Assembly (NCBI GenBank): GCA_947652605.1
Contig: OX393579.1
Location: forward strand, 39,066,970 to 39,130,969
Source: Elmis aenea
Taxonomy: Eukaryota > Arthropoda > Insecta > Coleoptera > Elmidae
Length of the DNA: 64,000 bases
Direction: 5' to 3'
Positions 55,653-64,000 of this stretch are shown one piece after another. The notes beneath the pieces are model-generated. The model was given only the letters and a program-made list of their open reading frames with translations. It did no database searches and was not told where the DNA came from. The position numbers and the translations under genes were made by a program. Position 1 is the stretch's first letter, and every line of letters begins with the position of its first letter.

Positions 55653-57029
55653 CTTAATAAAATTATGGTGAAGCAAAATCATCCGATAGGCAAAATTTAC
55701 CTTATTTTCTAACAGTGGCATACAATATGATTATAAAAATATGCTAAATACCTACATTTACAAAAAAAAAACGCCATTAATTAATTAACATTTTAAAAGC
55801 ATTGCTTGTTTTTGCGTCATTGTATATTCATAACGCCACGAAAACAAGCTTAATTAAAATATATTTAATTTCTAAATTATTTTTCAACCATAAATGATAC
55901 TCTAAAATATATGATAATTACAATATCAGTAAGCCAAGACACGTAAAACTAAACTGCTTGTAACATTCTGCGCTTCTCACACGTAAGCAAAGCCAGGCTT
56001 TGCCTATCCGCGTTAAATATTAACATGCTTCCATCAAAATAAATTTTGCATACATCCGTTTTGTATCGGTGGTACACAATTTCCGTTGAGGAACTTCTCC
56101 CTTGCCAATATACTTTAAGCGGACGAGATATTTTCATTTTTAACAAATGAATACTCCAGCAAATTATTACAATGTTAGACGGTTAACGGTTAACAAATGA
56201 ATTCTTTACCTCATTTAAGAGTTTTATACATGAACCTCTTACATAACCAACAGAAGATAATGCACAAAACGTTTAGATATAAATATTTTCTGGTTAAGCT
56301 CAGAAGATTATTAAAGATGTAATAGAAGTAAAAGATAATCTCAAGTCAAATTGTGTCGTACTGAAAGCAATAAAATGTTCTGAAGACTGCTCAAAGCTGC
56401 AGTATAATATAAAGCATATCTCATTAACGTTGGATAGATAGTTTTATTACTAAAGAAATTGAAGGCGTGGCACGGTTACCATGAATTTATAACCTACGAT
56501 AGCTTACGAGGATAAAAATAGGCGCAAAGTGACGTCAAATAAGAAGTTTAAATTTATTGACCCACAATTGTTACCTTTCATTGTTTGTAAACATGCTATA
56601 TAATTGACTTAAATTTATTAACCTACTCTCCCATATTCAGTAAACTTTCCTGTACCACGTTGGAAGTAAACATTTACCAGTTCCGTTCGTTTGCATTTAT
56701 TTTTAGTTTTTTTTTACAAGCATAAGACAGGTTCACGTGCATTATAAAGCCACGGTGCTTCCATTGTAACAAAGCTACTCGTAGTGTAATAATTGAATTA
56801 ATACCTAATAGTAATAAACATCATTGTACATGTCAATATTATTAAACTCAATTTACATATTTATTACATATGGTGTATGTTTAAACGTAAACACCTTAGG
56901 GATCTCAGAAACCATTAGAGAAGGGAGGATTGTTAAAGTATCAAAGAAGTGTACATTTACTTGCTTAGTAATCTTAATTGAAATCGTGTCCAGTACCTAA
57001 AATTTCTTTTTCTACTACCACTAATGTAA
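55653..57029. other. Unassigned AT-rich DNA
   Basis: Nothing recognised. Confidence 0.45.
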
Positions 57030-57110
57030 ATGACTATTAATGTACAGCCTGCATGCATAGTAAGTGGGTCCTTACGCACGGTAAGCATAAAACACAGTTT
57101 CTTTAACTCT
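57030..57110 (-). pseudogene. Cysteine-rich fragment, copy of 60500-60637
   Basis: The minus strand reads CVLCLPCVRTHLLCMQ, matching CAFCLPCVMTHLLGMH at 60585-60540. The DNA is a direct repeat (TTACGCACGGTAAGCA in both). Confidence 0.5.
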
Positions 57111-57248
57111 TACAGGCAAGGTGCTACACGTTATGTACCACTATTTTTGTTACCAATGCTGTATGGTGGTATTGAAATTGTACCACCTAATTTAATTTTC
57201 TGCTGTTCTGCACGATCGCTTAAAAACTGTACCACCTATCCCAATATA

Positions 57249-58782
57249 CAGGGTGCCCATTTTTCTAACCTGTTGTATGGGTAACTCCGTTAATATTAGA
57301 GATACAGAAACGTTTAAATTAGCAAATTTGTGCAGAATTTAAAGAAAAATCTGATGCCATTTTCAAATTTGACCTACGTCATCAACATTTTGAAAAAACT
57401 GAAAAAGGTCGATTTTTTCAAACTTGAATAATTCCGTAACCATATGAGTTAGAACCAAAATAAACATTTGCTTTTATAGATGTTTTTACGTAGATTTTAA
57501 ATATGTTAACGGAATTTTCATAGCACTCTCGATTTCCGAGTTATAGCACAAACTTGCATTTTTTTAAATGGAAGTCATAGTTGGCTATGGTCTTATTAAA
57601 AAGGTTATTTTTTTCTCGTTTCAATGATATAAGGGTTGTTATGCTTTACTTTTGTAGTTTTTCTTTAAATAAGCAAAAATCATTTTACATGTTCACTGCC
57701 TACTAATAGATGGGAGTTATCCCGTGTTGATGTTCTTTTTTTTTCTAGGTGACATTTAAGAGTTATCTTAGTGTAGCAGTTATTAGCCAGTTACAAATTT
57801 TAAAAACAAAACCTCAGAGTTTGTCAAATAAAATTTATTGTTTGTTATACGTATAAATCTCTCTCTCGTGTTGATCAAAATTTTTGATTGACTTTATTGT
57901 AAATTTCAAAAACAATGTTTTCTAATGAAAAAAGAAACGACATGCTTTTTTATTACTAGGCTTGTAATAGAAATAGTAGAAATTCAAGTGAAATGTATTT
58001 GCAGAGATTTATGGAAAACAGGCAACCAAGAAAGAAATTTTTTTCGTTATTAGAAACCAATTTAAAAAAATACAGGTCATTTACAAAATCCAAAGGTTTG
58101 AAAATTAAATTTAAGCAAGAACATGAAGAGAGAGTCCTAGAATACGTAAATTATAAACCAACATCATCTACCCTACCCGGGAGTTGTCCCTTGAATGTGG
58201 TGTCAACTGAAAAGGCCGTAACTGGCTAATAATTGCTACACTAACGATAAGAGACCACTCTTAAATGTCGCATCGAAAAAAAAAGAACATCAACACGGGA
58301 TAACTCCCATCTATTAGTAGGCAGTGAACATGTAAAATGATTTTTGCTTATTTAAAGAAAAACTTCAAAAGTAAAGCATAACAACCCTTATATAAATTGA
58401 AACGAGAAAAAAATAACCTTTTTAATAAGACCATAGCCAACTATGACTTCCATTTAAAAAAATGCAAGTTTGTGCTATAACTCGGAAATCGAGAATGCTA
58501 TGAAAATTTCGTTAACATATTTAAAATCTACGTAAAAACATCAATAAGAGCCAATTTTTATTTTGGTTCTAACTCATATGGTTACGGAATTATTCAAGTT
58601 TGAAAAAATCGACATTTTTCAGTTTTTTCAAAATATTTCAAAAAGTTGATGACGTAGGTCAAATTTGAAAATGGCATCAGATTTCCCTTTAAATTCTGCA
58701 CAAATTTGCTAATTTAAACGTTTCTGTATCTCTAATATTAACGGAGTTACCCATACAACAGGTTAGAAAAATGGGCACCCTG
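57249..58782. mobile_element. TA-flanked hairpin with transposase N-terminus in its loop
   Basis: TA then CAGGGTGCCCATTTTTCTAA at 57249, mirrored at 58782 and followed by TA. The arms (about 57249-57800 and 58215-58782) are nearly identical over more than 500 bp. The loop carries the frame at 57962-58229. It abuts the next element, sharing one TA. Confidence 0.93.
57962..58229 (+). pseudogene. IS630/mariner-type transposase N-terminus
   Basis: The frame reads CNRNSRNSSEMYLQRFMENR, QPRKKFFSLLETNLKKYRSF, then HEERVLEYVNYKPTSST. C...A.EA...Y..RF..R..P....F..L..NL..YGSF and VL..V..NP.SS.R are features of the helix-turn-helix region of these transposases. It is open from 57962 to 58229 and ends inside the right arm. 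The catalytic part is missing. It may be the internal remnant of the parent from which the hairpin formed. Confidence 0.6.
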
Positions 58783-58784
58783 TA

Positions 58785-59498
58785 TATGGTGTTTCATAAT
58801 TGAATGCTGATCCTTAAGGGTATTATTCCTTGGATGATTTTAAGAAAAAAAGTTCATATCAATGTAGGTCCGCAACCGCCGTATTTTTGAGATAAAAGTT
58901 GAAAAAAAAATCGTTTTTTTCGTAATATTTTTGATGCAACTTCAGATATTTTTTTGAATTTTATTAGGTACTAACTAGACATAAAAACACATTTTTTTCA
59001 AAAAAAAATTGTTCTTTTTCTACCAATGGCGTCCGTACTAACATGCCCTTGAATATTTTTAATGAAAAAAATGATACGCCACTGTTTTTTTCAAAGTAAA
59101 TGTTATTTTTATAATTTTGCTTTATCTCTTAGTAAAAATGGCCTCTTGACTTTTTTTTGTCCGACGAACGGTTTTCGAGTAAAAAAATAAAAGGCTATTA
59201 GGTACTACTCTTAACGAGTAAAAGAGTACATTTCACTTTAGTTTTAATTTTTAATAATCAAGTAAATACATTCAAGGACATGTTAGTACGGACGCCATTG
59301 GTAGAAACAGAAGAATTTTTTTTTTGAAAAAAAATTGTTTTTATAGTACCTAGTTAGTACCTACCTACTAAAATTCAAAAAAACCCTGTATCTCAAAAAT
59401 ACGGCGGTTGCTGACCTACATTGATATGAACTATTTTTCTTAAAATCATCTATGGAATAACACCCTTAAGCATCAGCATTCAATTATGAAACACCCTG
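58785..59498. mobile_element. TA-flanked hairpin abutting the previous one
   Basis: The right end GAAACACCCTG then TA is clear. The left end reads TATGGTGTTTCATAATTG, two substitutions from CAGGGTGTTTCATAATTG. The arms pair over about 280 bp (CGCAACCGCCGTATTTTTGA and GGCGTCCGTACTAACATG in mirrored positions). The TA at 58783-58784 is shared with 57249-58782. Confidence 0.88.
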
Positions 59499-59500
59499 TA

Positions 59501-59848
59501 TACTGACATAACGTAACTTTACGCTGCAGGTCAGAACCCGATAGAAATTGCTTGCATTGATTGTCTGTCAACTCATTTTAGTTGTATTTTGGACCCCAGG
59601 AACGTGTACAAAAATAATTTGTTGTAATTAGTGTAATTTTAACATAAAATAATTGTGTTTATGTTAAATCTGTCTGCTTGTGGCATGGTTTACACTTGAC
59701 ATTGTTTTCATATTTAAAATAAGTTTTTCTTGTGTTTATTTGACAATAATTTGGTGGTACGTTATTTGTACCACTGTGAACATTCAAACAAATAATCACT
59801 ATTAAAATCATTATACAATTTAGAAGACTTGCGATTTAAATTGAAAGC
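59501..59848. other. Flank of a piggyBac relic with GTACCAC motifs
   Basis: GGTGGTAC at 59753 and GTACCAC at 59768 form a small inverted pair. No coding similarity. Confidence 0.4.
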
Positions 59849-60300
59849 TATGGCAATGGATTAATTTCTTGCGAAATTTGAAGCTATTTCGACTGACCAA
59901 GAATCTATAATTGGTGAACTACATGATACAGAGCAGGTAAATAAGGAAAGGGAAGTTGATTTAGAAATGGATAATTTAGAAACTTATCAAAATTATTCTG
60001 ATTAGTCAGATTCTGATAGCAATATGCCACTAAGTCATTTTACAGTAATACAAGTAATAACATTCAGGAGGCACCCAGATGGAACGAATCTTTGACTAGC
60101 TGCTGTTCTGGCGAGTTTGATCATTATGCTGGAATTACAGATATTGTTTATCAAGTTACTGATCCTACACCTTATAAAATATTTAGTTTACTGTTAACCG
60201 AAAAAAATATTGAAAATATAGTTTTTCAAACAAATCTGTACGCACAAAGAAGTAAAATAAAAGAAAATATTACAATTTGTGATCAATCAAGCTACTCAAA
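59849..60300 (+). pseudogene. piggyBac transposase N-terminal fragment
   Basis: An acidic N-terminal stretch (EVDLEMDNLETYQ, SDSDSNM, with stops) is followed, in another frame (open 60092-60358), by DPTPYKIFSLLLTEKNIENI and VFQTNLYAQRSK. SP.D.F.LF....L..IV..TN.YA is the start of the piggyBac transposase domain. The catalytic DDD core is absent. Upstream spacing and acidic content fit the family. Confidence 0.75.
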
Positions 60301-60499
60301 ATTTCGCATTACAGGCATAGTGGTACATAGGGTGTACCACCTCACCAGGAGTTGCTGAACCCGACAAGGATGCTAAAAAATATATTTTTTTTTTAATTCT
60401 GCATCCTCTTTCAAATGTATTTAGTTTCGTTGTTAATAAATAATTTTTAATTTTGTTTGCAGCACAGGTAAAAATATGTCTACTTTTTATGTACCTGTA

Positions 60500-60637
60500 A
60501 GAGTTAAGAAATGAACAAAATCGACTTGCATCAAACACTTCGTGCATGCCTAGTAAGTGAGTCATAACGCACGGTAAGCAAAACGCACACTTGTCTAGAA
60601 ATGTCAAAGTAGGCTTACGGCAAAATTGACAAGACAA
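60500..60637 (-). pseudogene. Cysteine-rich domain, possibly piggyBac C-terminus
   Basis: The minus strand reads SCQFCRKPTLTFLDKCAFCL, then PCVMTHLLGMHEV. C2C, spacer, C2C, C3H spacing resembles the cysteine-rich C-terminal domain of piggyBac transposases. It is on the opposite strand to the N-terminal fragment next door, so the locus is rearranged or two elements met. The family call is tentative. Confidence 0.4.
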
Positions 60638-60640
60638 CGT

Positions 60641-61326
60641 AATTGCATGTGTATATTAGCCAAAAAGCAGTAAAAATCGTTTGTATTATATCATCGTTGA
60701 AAAAGTATGCTACATAACACGAGTTTAAAGCAATTACGCACTCGTGAAAATACGCAACTTTTCCATTCGTGCGTAATATACTTCTTGCAACTCTTGTTAT
60801 GTAATACTATTAAAAAACTGAGAAACGTAATTCTCTTGTATTCTTTATAATTTTTTTAACACCTAGCTTATTTACAAGCTGTCCTGGATGGACAATAAGT
60901 AAATCTTGTACTACTATAACATGTAAGCAATCGCCCAATGGCTCCAGCACTTTATACTACCGTCTTAATTCTGACGTATTTGAAATTGTTCTATTCTAAT
61001 TAACTAAGTAAACCTGCTTGGTGGTTCTGATGATTTAAACCTCTCAAGTCAACGTTGTTTGTTCGTTTAGTTAGTAATTATTTAGCTAGTCTGTTTGGGT
61101 GCACTGTCTCAGTATTTCATTGTATTTAACACTGTAGTTTTTCACTTCTTTCACACTTGGGATTTGTAGATCTGTTCTAATGAAATCATTTGCCACTAAC
61201 AACGATGCGTGAACTATCATCCGCAACGCTATAGACTGAAAACGCTCCAGAATTTCATTGTTTCAGTTGGACGTTGCCACATACAGTCGCATTGCATATG
61301 ACCATACCGGATTCAACACTGTTTTG
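60641..61326. other. Unassigned DNA
   Basis: A small palindromic patch with ACGCACTCGTG lies at 60740-60780. Nothing else recognised. Confidence 0.4.
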
Positions 61327-61328
61327 TA

Positions 61329-62125
61329 CAGGGTGGACCATTTCCGAATGTTTTAAACAGAAACCCTAACTGGCCATGACTTTATATGAAACATTTTAGA
61401 AACACATGATTTCATATATTTGTCGCAAAAAATAACCAAGGTATGGCTAATTTTGTGAAAATTTGATCATCAAAGTTTGCCATGATTTTGTAAACAAGTG
61501 ATGTTTGCAATTAATAAACAGCCAAACGCCATTTCCAAGTAAACTCGGCAGCAGCCGCTACGTTTTTACCACTTATAATAATGTAAACTTTGAACATATA
61601 AGCTTTTTGAAGTGTTCAAATTTAGCCATGTTCACAATACCACAATAAACAGTTATGAAATACAAAAAAATGCCCGGATTTGCTCAAAACTTTAAAAATT
61701 TACTTGGATATGACGTTAAGTTGTTTTTAATTGCAAACATCACTTGTTTACGAAATCATAGCAAACTTTGACAGAAAAATTTTCACAGAATTAGCCATAT
61801 CTCGGTAATCCAATATGGCGTCCATAAGAAAAACAAAAGTTAGGTATGATCGCGCGAAAGTAGGCCTAGAATCATGTCATTTTTAAAATCGTTATTGGTT
61901 ACTTCTCCGCACAAATCTTTTCAAATAGAGGTAATATGGAGGTTTTAAGAAAATGTACATTTTTCGTTTTCATCATGGTACTACATAACAGGATGAATTA
62001 TTGAAAATTTAAAACTGGATTGTTGCTACGCGTGTAATTGCGCAACTTTTTCCCCATTTAACCGATTTTGTACTTCTTACTGTTTCCGAGATACCCATGT
62101 ACATCATTTTAAACTGGACACCCTG
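61329..62125. mobile_element. TA-flanked element, relative of 39434-41020
   Basis: TA, CAGGGTGGACCATTTCCG; right end AAACTGGACACCCTG, TA. An internal hairpin pairs 61430-61530 with 61690-61800. It serves as an uninterrupted relative for the copy at 39434-41020. Confidence 0.88.
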
Positions 62126-62257
62126 TATAGAATGATATCGCTGTGGGACTGCAGAAAATTAAGTATTAATTTTATAAAACACAGCCATTGTTAGAAATTG
62201 TAAAATATTGAGTGTTGTTGCAGTACCAACAATAAAATAATGTTTTTTAGTTAGAAT

Positions 62258-62704
62258 CAGGGCATGAAACCGGTTTTTTTAAACCGGTTAACCGTTATTT
62301 TTTGTCAGAAAAAGTGATTTTTAACCGAAACCGAAACCGTTATTTTTAAAGGCAAAAAAAACGGTAACCTTTAACCAAAATAATAAAAAACCGGTTCTTT
62401 TAACGTCTTTTTTTTAATAAAAATTACGATGTAAAATACAACATCTGCAGTAAATGCGATTAGTTTACCAAAAGTCATCACTGAACTCTTGATTGTACAT
62501 TTATTATAAAATTATAAATAAATAATATCTTTTCATACTTTGCATTCCTGATCTAAATAATTTTAAAAACCGGTTAATTTAACCGGTTTTTTCTAAACTG
62601 GTTTTTTACGAATAAAACCGGTTTTTTAACAAAAACCGTTATAAAAATAAAGTTCTCGATTTCGGTTAACCGTTAACCAAAATTTTTTTCGGTTTCGAGC
62701 CCTG
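62258..62704. mobile_element. hAT-type MITE made of AACCGGTT modules
   Basis: CAGGGCATGAAACCG is mirrored by CGGTTTCGAGCCCTG. A perfect 8-bp duplication GTTAGAAT lies at 62250-62257 and 62705-62712. Many copies of AACCGGTT or GGTTAACCG lie near both ends. Confidence 0.93.
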
Positions 62705-62712
62705 GTTAGAAT

Positions 62713-63409
62713 GTAAACAAGTTTGAATAATATGCATAGTTTTATTTAAATTTGGAGGGGCTGCAGGGCTGCCAATAGAGGGTTTCTATAATATATAATA
62801 GGAATACGTAATTGTTGTTACAAAAAGCAACTAGGGCGGAAGATACTTTTTTTTTTAACCCTTCAGTTCAATACAAAGCATGGATCTGCGATAATTATTT
62901 TTGTATACAAGGTGTGGAATTAATAAGAAATTAAATCAATCTGGAACGTCAATTAATCTTAATTACTTTACACATATACATATGTGGGATGAGTCTCAAC
63001 ATCAACAGTTTAATTAAAACCGCATAAATTTAAGGGAAAAGCCCTTAATTAAAATATGAATCAGGTAGTTGAATTTTAGCGGAAGTAATCCATAATTTTA
63101 GAGAGTGACCAATGCAATCGCAAAAAAAAATGGAAAAAAATTGATGGATTACATTTCTAACGAGATTTTTTTTTGTGAACTATAAGTACAAATAATACAT
63201 TTCGGAACTGCAGTAAAAAAAAAATTATACATATAATAGGAATAAGCAGAAGTTGATTAAGGAATCAAATAAAAAGATAAATTTTTATGAAAGATAGGCG
63301 TGTTAAATGATTAAAATTAATACTAGGAAGTTACAAAATTAACTTATTTAAAAAAGATAAAGCACGTGAGAGTAAGTTAAACAAAATTGTGTTTAATAAT
63401 AGGGAAACT
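62713..63409. other. Unassigned AT-rich DNA
   Basis: Nothing recognised apart from long A and T runs. Confidence 0.4.
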
Positions 63410-63700
63410 TTCCTTCACCTAACAAATTTGCGTTTTCAACCAATCACTAATCTTAAGTCTTCTAAAGACTACCAATAGGAGCATTATTACACGGTAATAA
63501 TTTTACATTCCCCTGTCAGATGTTCATCATCCTGTCAAATTTGCGTTTTCGACCAATAACAAACTCAGATTTCCTAGCAACGACTAATAAACATAATCAT
63601 ACACTGATAATATCTTTTTTACAATTGACAGATTTGCATGCGTTTATTGGTCGTTTCTAAGAAATCTGAGTTGGTGATTGGTCAAAAACATTAATTTGGA
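63410..63700. repeat. Hairpin-forming repeat next to the 63640 repeat
   Basis: TTTGCGTTTTCAACCAATCA (63428) and TTTGCGTTTTCGACCAATAA (63539) are direct. The latter with AACTCAGATTTCCTAG is mirrored at about 63640-63690 by CTAAGAAATCTGAGTTGG and TGATTGGTC. Confidence 0.65.
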
Positions 63701-64000
63701 GAGGGAATTAATTATTTTAGTCTTGATAATTTTTTGACGAATTTTGGCGACGAGTAGCGTTACTTTAATATAGATTAAAGCCCACCCTTAACGCACCAAT
63801 CTGACAGTACTTGTAAAATTTGACATAACATACATTTAATTTGACAGGTAGTTTAGGTGAAGGAATTTTTCTGACAAAATATAACTCGTGCATTGCAAAT
63901 AATCTATAATTTTCGACAACTCTTTACTCATGCAAATTGAATCAGAAAAAATTACTCGTGCACTTCGTGCACTCGTGTTTTTTTTTCAGCTCAACTTGCT
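63640..64000 (-). repeat. Inverted copy of the repeat at 38340-38800
   Basis: Shares the landmarks listed for 38340-38800 on the opposite strand, including repeated GCACGAGT. It runs off the end of the window. Confidence 0.75.

Noticed and set aside
1..64000. LTR retrotransposon or endogenous virus
   Set aside because: No LTR pair, gag or pol of LTR type, integrase or envelope reading was found; all RT blocks are LINE-type.

Overview
This window looks like non-genic, transposon-rich DNA from an insect nuclear genome. A beetle is my guess, made from general repeat flavour and not from a diagnostic marker. It is strongly AT-rich and has no operons, no rRNA or tRNA gene, and no host protein-coding gene I can recognise. 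Nearly every open frame is short and is a shadow of a repeat or low-complexity DNA. What can be read is mobile DNA in several age classes: LINE fragments (RTE-like and Jockey), a Penelope-like element with a GIY-YIG domain, a tRNA-derived SINE, Tc1/mariner (IS630-type) transposase relics including a DD41D-spaced one, a mariner DD34D relic, piggyBac remnants, and many non-autonomous elements recognised from terminal inverted repeats (TIRs) and target-site duplications (TSDs).

Layout. 1-10 kb: a tiny Penelope copy (2013-2097), a hAT-type element (2757-3144), a split RTE-like LINE on the minus strand (3955-6105), and a 2.2-kb fold-back with arms of 147-bp tandem units (7002-9242). 10-20 kb: mariner-like transposase relics, a LINE 3' end running into a 0.4-kb GAA/GAG tract, a GTCGGA array, and a 1.2-kb near-perfect hairpin (16159-17376). 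20-25 kb: a hAT element with a TA-hairpin inserted in it (20849-21907), a TAA-flanked element, a Jockey fragment and a SINE. 25-27 kb: the least repeat-like stretch. 27-31.4 kb: a Tc1-like element containing a LINE, which contains a 2.7-kb TIR element, which contains a hAT, which contains another hAT. 32-36 kb: a TIR element with a repeated 17-bp motif, a piggyBac-type element and a larger LINE with RT motifs. 37-48 kb: nested TA-flanked palindromes, a fold-back with minisatellite arms (42749-43420) and a short element with a 4-bp TSD. 48-55 kb: a hAT with perfect TSD, a hairpin carrying a transposase N-terminus, an inverted double Penelope copy between one 12-bp TSD, an RT fragment and a mariner relic. 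57-60.6 kb: piggyBac remnants interrupted by two abutting TA-hairpins. 61-64 kb: another TA element, a hAT and a repeat that also occurs inverted at 38.4 kb.

Function. Nothing here forms a working pathway. The non-autonomous elements share ends with autonomous parents (CAGGGTG ends with TA duplications for the Tc1/mariner group, 8-bp duplications for hAT, TTAA for piggyBac), so they were presumably mobilised in trans. The most interesting material is structural: fold-backs whose arms are tandem arrays, hairpins with a transposase N-terminus in the loop, an inverted Penelope double copy with microhomology deletions and a degenerate hammerhead-like core, and a nest of dated insertions. All calls rest on reading by eye; no database search was run.
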